Shown in pieces: positions 10,174 to 20,600 of a stretch of 64,000 nt of DNA. The notes beneath the pieces were generated by a model. It ran no database searches, was not told where the DNA came from, and saw only the letters and a list, made by a program, of their open reading frames with translations. Position numbers and translations under genes: made by a program. How positions within the stretch are numbered: position 1 is the stretch's first letter; every line of letters starts with the position of its first letter. The DNA is from Aculops lycopersici (taxonomy: Eukaryota > Arthropoda > Arachnida > Trombidiformes > Eriophyidae): contig WNKI01000001.1 of the NCBI GenBank assembly GCA_015350385.1, positions 2,892,739-2,956,738 of the forward strand, read 5' to 3'.

Positions 10174-11610
10174 ATGAGCGAGCAGCAGGGCGCCAAAATA
10201 AAGGTTTTCCTAACGGACGAGGAGTTGCAGTTGCCCGAAATTGATGATGTTAGCAACAAGTACTTGGAATGGTTGCGATTGTCAAAGGAGACCGCTGGTG
10301 GAAGGAAAACAAGATCGGCTAACAAGCGAGCTGATATGGTATTTGAAGAAATCATGAGCTTTAGATTGCAACCACTGGCCACCGATTCAAGTCTCATCTC
10401 ACCCTCCGTTATAAATAATCTCAAAACTACCGACTCGACAGCTGACAGCGATAGTGATTCTTCAAATTCAAGACCAAATACTCGATCGTTGAGGCCAAGG
10501 AGTAAGACTCCACAAAGCAAGACGTATCAATTGCGTCAGCTACAGCCAACTAGTCCAGCAACACCGAGTAATCAGAGAATACGGGCCAATATAACTCGCA
10601 ATGGAGCAGCAAGTGGAACAAACTCATCAAATAGCAGCGCTGGCTCCTACAATCATCACCCAACGGCAGCAGTTAGTGCAACAAAAATCAGGCAACTTCT
10701 CAGGGCCGACTCGGCACAGAAAAGACGCGATGAGGAGAGAGAACGTCAGGAAAGATTGCAGCAGGAACGAAAGTTGAAAGAGGAGAGAGCTGAACAAATT
10801 AAGCGAGAGCAACTTGAGAGGCGAGCTGCCACTGCAAAACTAAAGCGAGAACAAAGACTACTGCATGCCGCGGAAGTTAGACGAGCCCGGGAAGATGCCA
10901 AGAGGGCTGAGAAAGCCAGAGAGGACAAGAGAAGAGTTGACAAGAACAAAGACGAAGAGGAGGAGGAATATGAGGAACCACCGAGGCAGGCGCCAACAAA
11001 GCAAAATCATCAGCCAGCCAAAGCTCAACCACAGCATCACCAACAACAGCCACAAGCACAACCAGCCGAAAACAATCATAAGCAGGCTCACAATCACCAG
11101 AATGCTACTCACAATCATCATAACAATCACAATAATCAAGACCGTCAACCAAATGCACAGCAATCGGCCCATCAACAACAGCACCACCATAAGGAACCAC
11201 AAAAGCCCAAGCCCGTGCCCAAAGCTGTAGAGGAGCACAAACTTAACGAAACTTTCAAGAAACCGTCCGAAGGAATGCAAGTCAATAACATAGACATAAG
11301 CATCCAAGACGAGACCACAGATGAGAAGAGCAAGGCAACGGGTGTGGCCGATTGGGCCAAGGCCCCTCATCTACGTGACGCTTTGATAAAACAATTCTCA
11401 CAAACAGAAGCACAATTGCAATCTGAAGTCATTAGGATCTTCCAAACGGTTGAGTTACCTGTTGAACTGAACCAAATATTTGGCTCTAGCAAGGCGGTTG
11501 GCACAAGATATCTATGCAGGACCAGCTCAGCTCAATGGACACCACCAAATAAGGCATTGAAACGAACAAGTTCCATGACCATGACACCGACAAATCCAGA
11601 GAAACGTTAA
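10174..11610 (+). CDS. INCENP: INCENP, inner centromere protein (chromosomal passenger complex)
   Basis: Scaffold of the chromosomal passenger complex, which binds and activates Aurora B at centromeres and the midzone. The 478-residue protein has an N-terminal helix (NKYLEWLRLSKETA) like the centromere-targeting end that binds survivin and borealin. A Ser/Pro-rich region follows, then a strongly charged Arg/Glu single-alpha-helix or coiled coil at about residues 185-270, then a Gln/His/Asn-rich stretch. The C-terminal IN-box runs from about residue 392, with VADWAKAPHLRDALIKQF and the diagnostic RTSSAQWTPP motif whose TSS serines are Aurora B targets. It is shorter than fly or human INCENP (750-920), mainly in the middle. 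The start is fixed by an in-frame stop at 10156. It converges on the GAK-like gene with only 21 bases between stop codons. Confidence 0.92.
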   Translation: MSEQQGAKIKVFLTDEELQLPEIDDVSNKYLEWLRLSKETAGGRKTRSANKRADMVFEEIMSFRLQPLATDSSLISPSVINNLKTTDSTADSDSDSSNSRPNTRSLRPRSKTPQSKTYQLRQLQPTSPATPSNQRIRANITRNGAASGTNSSNSSAGSYNHHPTAAVSATKIRQLLRADSAQKRRDEERERQERLQQERKLKEERAEQIKREQLERRAATAKLKREQRLLHAAEVRRAREDAKRAEKAREDKRRVDKNKDEEEEEYEEPPRQAPTKQNHQPAKAQPQHHQQQPQAQPAENNHKQAHNHQNATHNHHNNHNNQDRQPNAQQSAHQQQHHHKEPQKPKPVPKAVEEHKLNETFKKPSEGMQVNNIDISIQDETTDEKSKATGVADWAKAPHLRDALIKQFSQTEAQLQSEVIRIFQTVELPVELNQIFGSSKAVGTRYLCRTSSAQWTPPNKALKRTSSMTMTPTNPEKR

Positions 11611-11621
11611 ACATTATCATA

Positions 11622-11627
11622 TTTATT
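11622..11627 (-). terminator. AATAAA four bases after the GAK-like stop
   Basis: Read on the minus strand, AATAAA starts four bases after the TAG at 11632-11634. Cleavage after it would fall inside or next to the last INCENP codons on the other strand, so the two transcripts probably overlap tail to tail. Confidence 0.4.
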
Positions 11628-11631
11628 ATTA

Positions 11632-13458
11632 CTATTTGCCTTCGAATCTACCCCACGCCTCATTCAATTCCATAAAGATCATGTTAGCAATCTCCTTGGT
11701 ACTCTCGTCCTCGTTTGCAACTTTGTCTGGATGGATAGCTAAGCAGGCCAACCGGAATATCTTCTTGACATCGGCATCAGTGACCAGCTGATGCATACCG
11801 ATCGGCTTCCATCGGAACTCGTCTGATAGGACGAGATGTAATGAACTTAATAACGCCCTTATGTTTCCCCTCCTACTATCCTTCCATTCGATTATCTTAA
11901 GTTTTGGATCGATACCAAAGCCATCGTAGGTGAAACCAGAGCCAGCGATTGGTTGCTTTGTTAGACTGGACGAACTTCCATTGCTTGGTAGTGTTGTACC
12001 GAATGACTCCAATAAATCATCGAATGCGTCTCGTTTGTTATTTAGTCCGCCTCCCTGTGATGTCAACGTAGCCTTCTTTGGGCTCAATACTTTTTCATCC
12101 GATAGAACTTCCGTGGAACTCATGATGTCTAGAAGATCAATATTGTCATTCTTGTTACCAGGTAGTGGCTCCATCAGTTCAGATGTTAAACCCGCCTTGA
12201 CAGCAAAATCTTGCTTCATTGTCTTCGCGTTAGCGTTTGCTTGTTGGTTCACAGGTGATTTCTTAGAACTATCTATGGTTGATCCAGTTGAAGAGCTACC
12301 AAATTCAATCAGAGTATCTTCATTATTTGATTTATTTCGACTGCTTTGAGGGTCAGGTGGAGTATGGACCACCATTTTGGGCGACGGTTTCCCGGACTTG
12401 GGTGAATGTTGTGGTATCGGTGGAGGTTGTTGTTGTTGCGGAGCTGTTGTAGTTGCTGTGATTTGTTCTTTGAGTGCAGATTTCTTCTTGCTCGGACTGA
12501 ATGGTACGATATCTCCATTCAGATCCATATCTGGAAATTCAACCTCCAATGAGTTGATCAGAGAATCAATTGTGATGCGTTCATTTGGATCAGCTTTCAA
12601 GCATTGTTTTACAATGGAAACAAGTGGGTCATTAGGATCCGCGCTCTTTGGGATTGTGTAACAACAATTCACAATACTTAGTTTACCTGAATCAGGGAAA
12701 GCGTGCTGACCAAACTTAATAAAATAGGTCAAACAACCTAATGCCCAGATATCAATTGCACAATTGATTGGGTAGTGGAGATAAGTCTCTAGGATCTCTG
12801 GAGGTCTATACAATGGGGTTGTATGACGTTGCATTTCGTCCTCAACAGTGGAACGCTCTAATGGGGTCCAACTGAGACTAGGTTGGTATTTGTTCTTGGT
12901 GGACGAGCCAAAATCGCATAACTTGACGTGGCCATTCTTATCGAAGAGAATATTCTCAGCTTTGATATCACGATGGATGATGCCTAATTTGTGCATATGC
13001 TTTAAGGCTAACGCGATTTGATATATTATCCGGCATGACCTTTCTAGCTCTTGGATGGGAAGCTCCAAATCGGTTAATGTGCCTCGATCACAATATTCGC
13101 ATAATATTAAATAAGTGAACTTATGAGATAGCCTAGCAGCTGAAGAATAATTAGTGTTGTTATTGTTGTTTGTGTTGTTTGCCTGATTATTATTATTCTC
13201 TTGTAATAAATTTTGATCTACTTTAGCAAAAGCTATAAATTCCATGATATGTGGATGTTTTTGTATCGATCTAAATATATCAATTTCATTTTCAATTTCA
13301 CTTTGAGTCTCCTTGTCAGCTGAGTTTATCTTTTTCAAGGCAAAGATTGCATTTGTTTCAATATCACGAACCTTATAAACATAACCGAATCCACCCTCTG
13401 CAATGGTGGAGTCTACGGCTACCTTGTGCTTTCCAACTTGGACTGCTGATTCTAACAT
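11632..13458 (-). CDS. GAK: GAK/auxilin-like kinase with a C-terminal J domain, no PTEN-like domain
   Basis: Cyclin-G-associated kinase/auxilin recruits Hsc70 to uncoat clathrin vesicles and phosphorylates AP adaptor mu subunits. The 608-residue protein has an NAK-family kinase domain at about residues 12-310: glycine loop GGFGYVYKV, ALKKI lysine, HRDIKAENIL catalytic loop, DFGSS, and YRPPEILETYLHYP. A polar linker of about 200 residues follows, with acidic dileucine-type clathrin/AP motifs (DLLDIM, FDDLLESFG). An auxilin J domain comes at about 525-608, with an intact HPDK and ending ELNEAWGRFEG. The PTEN-like phosphatase and C2 domains that separate kinase and J domain in human GAK (about 1,310 residues) and fly auxilin are absent. 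The frame is uninterrupted. Upstream in-frame TGA supports the ATG at 13458; a CAG just before it could end a 5' UTR intron. Confidence 0.92.
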   Translation of the reverse strand: MLESAVQVGKHKVAVDSTIAEGGFGYVYKVRDIETNAIFALKKINSADKETQSEIENEIDIFRSIQKHPHIMEFIAFAKVDQNLLQENNNNQANNTNNNNNTNYSSAARLSHKFTYLILCEYCDRGTLTDLELPIQELERSCRIIYQIALALKHMHKLGIIHRDIKAENILFDKNGHVKLCDFGSSTKNKYQPSLSWTPLERSTVEDEMQRHTTPLYRPPEILETYLHYPINCAIDIWALGCLTYFIKFGQHAFPDSGKLSIVNCCYTIPKSADPNDPLVSIVKQCLKADPNERITIDSLINSLEVEFPDMDLNGDIVPFSPSKKKSALKEQITATTTAPQQQQPPPIPQHSPKSGKPSPKMVVHTPPDPQSSRNKSNNEDTLIEFGSSSTGSTIDSSKKSPVNQQANANAKTMKQDFAVKAGLTSELMEPLPGNKNDNIDLLDIMSSTEVLSDEKVLSPKKATLTSQGGGLNNKRDAFDDLLESFGTTLPSNGSSSSLTKQPIAGSGFTYDGFGIDPKLKIIEWKDSRRGNIRALLSSLHLVLSDEFRWKPIGMHQLVTDADVKKIFRLACLAIHPDKVANEDESTKEIANMIFMELNEAWGRFEGK

Positions 13459-14810
13459 TTTCAGCTGAGGTCAGTTTATATCTTTTCGTTTCAAGAAATG
13501 TATATATATATATAGTTATCTATGTATGTAGATATAAAGTATCAATAGTTAAGCGCTGGTTATGATTTAGATACGATAATAGTGATAGAGTGGTTCTTTC
13601 AATTCGTGATGACAAAATATAACAATGAGCTTGATGCTTGGCCAGAGAGAAATTGGAGCCTTTAAATATGTTGTTGTTCTCTCGATAGTAGCGGTAGTGG
13701 TGAAAGTTGGAAATTGACCTAATGACTAATGAATGGAAAGCGTTGGTGTCACAAATAATATGTACATAATGATTTTGGCTACATTCCTTCCATCCTTAAT
13801 TTAATGATGGTTGATTTGGATTTGTTTATTTTAGATTGAAATTTTACGCCATCAGTTGAATGTTGGTGGTGGTGGCAGTGGTGTTGTGTCTCTCTTCGTC
13901 GCCATTGCTATTGCTGGTCCATGTATTCTGTATGTGAAAATGTAAATGCTGTAACTTGCACAACAGCATTGGGAAGCAGAGTTGGCCACTGACATCCCCT
14001 TTACTCCACTTCTTTCCGTTACAGCTACAATGGCAATGGCGCCGCAGGTCCACAACGCAACAAACTCGCTCAATGCAGTTGGACTTCAGCTCACCTGTTT
14101 CGAGATTCAAACGCTAGGGGTCGTGATCTAGACCCTTAGGTAGTTGGTGACATTTCAAGTGTAAACCCACGGATTTCGGTAAATCGACTAAGAATTCAAA
14201 TTCTGATTTCCATTGATGTTAAGATGGCTTCACCGCGGCGATTGGGACTGACTTTACATGTTTCCAAAATTTTCTATACTTGCTTGCTTGCTTACATTCG
14301 ACTCGATCAACTCGGCGAAACTTTTTCTCTTCGAAGAATCGATGTACGAGAGCTAGAGATGTTTTATCAATAAAACCAGAGGTACTAGAAACTTTGATCT
14401 CTCTTTCGGTTGTCAAGCACAGACTGTTATGTAGATGTAGTTTTAGATACAGTTTAGTTATGAGAACAACGCATTGTTCTCATTCCGATTGATCTCCCAA
14501 GAGTCAGAGTCTCGAAATCGTAAGATATCAATTGGAACAGACACAGGCGAGAAGAACATTACATTAAACTGTTTATCTACGAAATAATAACAGTCACTCT
14601 TGAAACTACATCGCTATCGATCGATGGTCAGATAAGCCATCTCGCTTTTGTCTACAAAAACTACAACAACGTATGTCATTTGTTATTGTTTACCTGATTG
14701 CTCATCTCAGTCATTGATTTAGGTAATATTGCACCTCACAAGATTATTTATTATTCAAGAAAGTCAGTTGAATTTATAAGATTCATTAGTCTCATTGGAA
14801 AGAAGGCAAG
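13459..14810. other. Divergent spacer between the GAK-like and phospholipase genes
   Basis: 1.35 kb with a TA run near 13501-13514 and only chance frames below 90 codons. It should carry both promoters. No RNA gene or repeat was recognised. Confidence 0.5.
14773..14780 (+). promoter_or_regulatory. Possible TATA box of the phospholipase gene
   Basis: TTTATAAG lies 31-38 bases before the start codon, followed by two TCATT initiator-like sites at 14783-14796. The spacing would give a very short 5' UTR. Weak, motif-only evidence. Confidence 0.3.
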
Positions 14811-16184
14811 ATGAAAGCTCGAATTAAAGAATACAAATCAATTGAGTTTGTTTTCTTTTGCCTCTTATTAGTGCCAGCACTTTCTCAAGATATCGACGGA
14901 GACTCAAGTTCTGGCAACAACTTGCAAGACGACTATGGTCTGATTACAAGTCCAATTATCTTCGTGCCAGGCGATGGAGGCAGTCAACTTGAGGCCAAGC
15001 TCAACAAACCATCGAGGGTCCACTACATTTGCGACCTGGTGTCCGACTGGTACGATCTATGGCTCAACATCCACTTGTTGACTCCGCCAGCCTTCGACTG
15101 TGTTTGCGACAACATGCGTCTTACCTACAATCAAACAACTCACAAAACCTCAAACTCACCCGGCGTACAAATAAGACCTACGAAATTTGGTTCCATTGAT
15201 AGTGTCGACTATTTGGACTTGTGGAAAATTTGGAAGACCAGTTATTTTGACCAGATCATCGTAACTTTGCAAACGAACAATGGTTACACGCGTAATGTCA
15301 ACATGCTAGGCGCTCCATACGATTTTCGTAAGGCACCCAATGAACTGGACGGGTTCTTTGTCGATCTAATCAATTTAATTCAGGACACCTACATCAACAA
15401 CAACTACCAGCCAGTGACCCTAATTTGCCACTCAATGGGATGCCTCAATTCAGTTTATTTGCTCAACCGTCAATCGGAGTCATGGAAGGAAGTTTTCATA
15501 AAGCGTCTCATCTCGCTAGCTGCCCCATGGGACGGATCGTTCAAGGCCATCAGTGCAATGTTATTTGGCGACAATTTGGGCATCCCCATTCTGAGCACCG
15601 CCAAGCTTCAAGCTTTACAATCTACATTCCCGAGTTTGATGTATCTGTTTCCACATGAGCCGACTTTTGCCAGTGATCGAGTTCTAGTTGAATCGCCGAC
15701 AAAGAATTTCACACTGGAAAACTTTGACGATCTCTTCAAGGAGGTCAACATGACTGACCAGATGATGATGTGGCACGATACGAGAGAGATTGCCATGAGC
15801 TTGAAGGCACCAAATGTTGAAGTTTGGTGTTTATACGGAAATGGATCTGTGACGCCAAGTAAAATCAAGTACCAGGGTTCTCTTGATTCAAAGAACTACA
15901 TTGAGGAGGGTGGCCACGGCGATGGAACTGTAAACTTGGAGAGTTTGCGGGCCTGTGAAAATTGGCAAAATCATCAGGAGAAGCCAATCTACACGCGCCA
16001 ATTTGACGACATTGATCATATTGACATCCTTCGGAGCGCCGAAGTGGCCAACTTCATCTCCTACTTTATTGTTGCCGAAAACTTTATCGCAAACAACACG
16101 CTGACCTCAAAGCGAGTTGTATCCGGGACAACAAGTGTTGGTTCCGTTACTGGTGCTGGTACTGGGGCAGATGCGAGGCGCTGA
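14811..16184 (+). CDS. PLA2G15: Group XV (lysosomal) phospholipase A2, LCAT family
   Basis: Lysosomal phospholipase A2/transacylase degrading phospholipids in the acidic lumen. The 457-residue frame has a cleavable-type signal peptide in the first 25-30 residues (hydrophobic FVFFCLLLVPALS). It then shows the family opening FVPGDGGSQLEAKL, the lid region with its first Cys pair, and GAPYDFRKAPNE. The nucleophile is in ICHSMGC (Ser208). The LAAPWDGS, HGDGTVN (Asp371) and DHIDIL (His403) motifs follow. Together these give a complete Ser-Asp-His triad at human-like spacing. The nucleophile elbow has Cys in place of the usual Ala or Gly before His-Ser. Length agrees with family members (about 410-430) plus a short Gly/Ser tail. 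Single exon. The closest alternative is LCAT, but the PGDGGSQLEAKL start and the overall pattern fit PLA2G15 better. Confidence 0.93.
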   Translation: MKARIKEYKSIEFVFFCLLLVPALSQDIDGDSSSGNNLQDDYGLITSPIIFVPGDGGSQLEAKLNKPSRVHYICDLVSDWYDLWLNIHLLTPPAFDCVCDNMRLTYNQTTHKTSNSPGVQIRPTKFGSIDSVDYLDLWKIWKTSYFDQIIVTLQTNNGYTRNVNMLGAPYDFRKAPNELDGFFVDLINLIQDTYINNNYQPVTLICHSMGCLNSVYLLNRQSESWKEVFIKRLISLAAPWDGSFKAISAMLFGDNLGIPILSTAKLQALQSTFPSLMYLFPHEPTFASDRVLVESPTKNFTLENFDDLFKEVNMTDQMMMWHDTREIAMSLKAPNVEVWCLYGNGSVTPSKIKYQGSLDSKNYIEEGGHGDGTVNLESLRACENWQNHQEKPIYTRQFDDIDHIDILRSAEVANFISYFIVAENFIANNTLTSKRVVSGTTSVGSVTGAGTGADARR

Positions 16185-16219
16185 CATTGATCCTCAAGTC
16201 ATCGGTGGTGGCTAGTAAC

Positions 16220-16225
16220 AATAAA
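16220..16225 (+). terminator. AATAAA poly(A) signal of the phospholipase gene
   Basis: Canonical hexamer 36 bases after the stop codon, followed by a T-rich stretch. Fits a short 3' UTR. Confidence 0.65.
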
Positions 16226-17412
16226 AACTGTTTCAATTAAGTTTTGTATCTCTATTTTGCTTCCTGGTGCATCATGTTCATCTCACTTGCTCTCCCTAGA
16301 TTCGAAACCGCTTTTTTGTTTGAATCAAATTCTATGCGCTGCACTACTACTAATGCAAGATTTATTTTCAGTTATTATGGTCATAGAATCTAAGATATAG
16401 AGTTTAAGAGATACAATAATAACCCCAATAAACCCATTGACCGAATTGGGGCCATAATAAATTCCTTCACTCTCTAGGTTTGCACATCCAAGATAGGCAG
16501 AAGTATCTGCTTTGTTTATGTTTTGGTTTTTTACCAGCGAACTTTAGTTCGCCCACCAAACGCTAGGGAGCGCACCAAAAGCCGCTAGCGCCGCCACAAC
16601 TTGTGGGCCACAAGCCGGCTCAAGAGGACGCATGCGCGGGAGCGAACACTCGAGCGAACTTTTACCGCTAGTTCGCTTCATTGCTCGTGTGTTAGTCGCC
16701 GATTTTGCCGCCGAACGAAACGTGTCTTCCACTTTTGATCATAGCATCAGGTGACTCACTTGTAATCACTTGATTAGAAAGAGGGATAGTGAGTAGATAT
16801 TATCAATTATAATAATAACAACAGTATCAATTATAATGATAATAATATCTTATTGCCTCCAATAAAGAGAAATAATTAACTTCAATCAATCGATCAAGCC
16901 AGCAATCAATCATTCGTTCAATTTGCAAGATAATTCAATATTACGATAACAAGCAGACAATCGTGCAAGTATTTGCTTAGTTTTAAACAAGCACCGAGTG
17001 AGTATCATATTGACTCACATTGAAGCAAATCTTTCGAGTTTAACTCGTTCGGAAAAGTGTGAGGGCAGCAGAAGTAGTGGTGGTGGTGGTGGCGTCAACA
17101 AGTGTCCCATCCCAAGATCATGCTGCTAAGACCATGGGACTCCACACTTTAGTTTGCAAGAATAATTTGCCTCACTATTATAAGAGGAGGACCAACATCA
17201 AGAGCAGAATAAAATCTGATTCCCCATTTTGTACAAATGAATACATTAAGCATTCATCTTTATTGCATAATACGTTGCCTCGAATAAGAGCAGCGGCAGC
17301 AAACAATCATCATATTAGTGAATGTCCACAGATTAACGGCATCACTAGAGCCAACGTATCAAAAAACAAGTTGCATCAAGTTCATCATCATCATAATTCA
17401 CGAGCAGTTACA
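16226..17412. other. Spacer and putative 5' region of the dpr gene
   Basis: No protein domain found. It includes a GC-rich stretch at 16538-16735 with short inverted GCGAAC/GTTCGC repeats, and an A/T-rich segment at 16800-16900. The frame ahead of the dpr signal peptide stays open back to 17059, with an alternative ATG at 17134, so part of 17134-17412 may be translated. Confidence 0.4.
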
Positions 17413-17602
17413 ATGTTCACTACGGCGGCAACTATTCTACTGCTCGTCGCAACGATAGCATCTTGTTATGGGTTGACACAAGGTCTCGATAGTTCATATG
17501 TTCCTGCCAACAGCACGACGATACAAGCATCAAAGCACATTGCAACAAATCCAAATGAGCAACATCAATTTGAAGTAAAACCACCAGATGCCAAAGAGAG
17601 AG
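17413..17602 (+). CDS. dpr: dpr-family gene, exon 1 (signal peptide)
   Basis: First coding exon of a Dpr (defective proboscis extension response) cell-surface protein assembled here from six exons. The ATG at 17413 starts a classical signal peptide (MFTTAATILLLVATIASCYG). About 40 polar residues follow and the exon ends at AAAGAGAGAG|GTAAGT in phase 1. The reading frame is open further upstream and an in-frame ATG lies at 17134. I prefer 17413 because it puts the hydrophobic segment at the N-terminus. The exon fits phase-wise to the exon at 29915, giving a 12.3 kb intron. The join is inferred from splice sites and phase, not from transcripts. Confidence 0.72.
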
Positions 17603-20600
17603 GTAAGTTTTCGACACTTTTGCCCTTTGTGTTCTTGTGTATTTATGCATATGGCTTCAGAGAAGAGAAGAGACGAGTTGAGATGTCCAAGAGGATGGAA
17701 GGCTCATGCGAGGGAGAGAGAGAAAGAAAGAGTCATGAGAAGGCTTGAGGATTTTCACGGGTTAAGAATTCCATATTTTGCGGGCGCGTCCGTCTGTGCG
17801 ATAGACTGACAGAGATGGCTTCGCCGCCGCCGCCGCCGCCGCCAAATGTCTTTTACATATCTACTATTTCTATACTCCGAGGGGCTAATTCAGCCTCGCG
17901 CGACCACAACAACCACTTACATTACAGTGCACGGAAAGAGATATTATTTCTTCTCCTACCAATTGCTAGTTTGCCCCTTAAACTCTCCTCCTTCTCCTTT
18001 CACATCTCAACTGCCTACAAGTACACTGCTCTGTCGGCCTGTCGCTCTCTATCTATCTTTCAGTCTCACTGCCCAAAAGCCACCATCGACTACCATTGCC
18101 AAATGATGAGCATTTCGTGTGTCTGTTGGTTTTAGGTTTTTGATGTAGTCGTGGTGTTTTGTGCCGTCATTATCATCACGCTCCTCGTCCTTGTTGCTGC
18201 CAAAGATGATGCGGTTAGCTACCAGCTTTAGCATTCCCTCTCCACCAGTGTGTCCATCTCGCAAATCTCTCTTCCTCTCATCGGTTCGTCTCACTGAGTG
18301 TCCTCTCGTCGGAGGCCAACAACAACAACTACAACTAGTCAACTACTAGATGGACAAACTCAAACGATTCTTAAATTGTAAGTAACGTCCATCTATCCAA
18401 CAGAGATCGGCTGCTGAGTTTGCAGGGTCGCCGTTTGACCAGCAAGTGCAACATTTGAATCCTATGGGGATCGAGGAGAGGGAGGGAGAGGCTCGCACTT
18501 TAGCCAGTCAAAGTTGTAGCAGTAGTAATAGTGGCTGCCAACAACAATAAACCCCACTTGCTATCAGCAATTGAAGTCGTTGGCAAGAAAATTCTGAGGA
18601 AACATCTAACGGCACTTGATGCATCAGTTGCTCTTAGTTCGATTTCTATGGCGTGTTCTGTGCACTGACCGCAGCACCAGAGCCGAGCACTAACTTGCGC
18701 GTTCCGTTGTCAGCAGCTTCGAGGGAACCCAAGTTCTTTGGTGGTTGTTGTCCTTGAAACTAAGAACATTGTAGTGCTGCTGGTTCAATTCCCTAGGAGT
18801 CCCTTCGGTTCCCTATGTCTTACAAGTTCCTCCAGTTCAATGCATGAGATTCCAAGCGAATTTTCCATAGCGCTCAAGTTTAGCAAATAGAAGTCGAAGT
18901 GGAGCATTCAACTTGACAGACCAAAAAGGCGACACATTTCGTTACAGTCTCTCGCGAATTGTCGTCGCGTTATTTATTGGTTGCTGGTACTTGGTGTCTG
19001 TAGGTGCCGCTCGAGGTTGAAGCTACCACTACTACCACCACTACAGCTGACTACCATTATTATTGTCGCCTTATACTCGGAAGTTTCAATGTGTGGCAAA
19101 TTTGTCTTCCTTCGGTGAGCTTGGGCTATATAGCGGAAAGCCAGCGAGTGAAGAGCTTAAGCTCCAATCTCTTTATCCAAAAAATCGACTGCAACTAGAC
19201 ACAAGACATCAAACGAAATCCGTGGACCCAAAAAAACAGAGACCAACTCTCCAGTCAGATCAACGAGAGGCAGACGAAACTCACTTGTTGTGGCGCCTGG
19301 AAGGCAAATAACTGTGGCATAGCTAACCTGATTTATGGGCCTCAGACAGATGAGATGAAATGTTTCTGTTGTGCCCGGCTTTGAGTTAGGCCAACTGCAA
19401 ACACTTACTCTACTCTACTGTCTATCAATCAGTCGCATTGGTCGGCTGGATGGCAGGTAGGTAGGTGGGTAGTTTGGTGGTTGTAGGGAGGAGCGCAAAA
19501 GTTTCATGTTTCTCTCTCGCGAGTCGCGACTCTAGATTTTAGTCTTATAACTCGTCAACGTATATCGAATAATTTGTCTGTCGTTTTTGTTACTCCCTGC
19601 CACTTTTCGTCTCGTTTCCATATCTCTCGGCTCGAAAACTAACAAGAGTTTTTTCTGCTTCGACGTCGTCTACACTTACACCGACGCCGCCGCCGCCGCC
19701 CAAGTCTACGATCAAAGAAATCAATCGAACGAATCTGAGGCGATGGCGCCGAAATCGCAGCCACTTAGCGAGGTTTTGTGAGGAGGAGAAAGAGAGTCTC
19801 AGTATTAACAAGAGACGTGTGAGTCTTTTTTGAGGAAGGTAGAATTCTTGAGCCAAATTTGGTCAAAAATAATCACCGCCACCATCATCATTTTTATCAT
19901 CTTCGCCTCGCTTTTCTTCCTTCCTTCCTTCCCTCCCTTCTCGACTTTCTCTTCTCGATTAGTGGGTCCTCTACACTTTATCTCCCACCTGAAAGCCTTA
20001 TCTTTTCACTCACTCGCTTGCTCCTTCGCTTGTCCCGCATGCTGGCGACATCGACGTCAGAGAGACGAAATCTTTTCGCTAGCACTTGCAAATGAGCAAC
20101 AGAGGCGGCGGTAGCAATTGGCGCCGGCCCGGCCGTCCGCACGAGAGATTAAAGTTAGTAGCTGGCTGGCTGGTCCTCTATCGATAGCATCATCGCCATC
20201 ATTAAACCAGCAAACCTCCTCACGTCTCGCCTCCAATGAATGAGCGTGAATCCTTTCACTTGATTCGAGCAACTTTCTAACAAGTTGCTTATCTAGAACT
20301 TGCAATCAATCGGGAGCGCGAGCTGCTGGCGCCAGCAGGACGCGAGCAACTTGATGTTTCCGGTTGCCCGGCTTTACAAGGTTAGCCAGTCGGCCAGGTA
20401 AACTCGACTGGTCAATGTGTTGACATTTTAGTGCGAACAAAATTAGCGCCGCCTTTTCTCTCTTGAATTTTGAATGTGAATCGTTTTTCCTTCAAAGCGC
20501 CGGCGAATCTAATGAATGCAAATTTCCTCTCTTGCTCGGTTTTTCTCCTCTCCTCGTCGTCGTCGGCACTCATCAGCAATAACCGACAACATCAACCGGC

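Noticed and set aside
10858..11370. 170-codon minus-strand frame with many Leu/Val
   Set aside because: Antisense shadow of the INCENP Gln/His/Lys-rich region; hydrophobic only because of the complementary codons.
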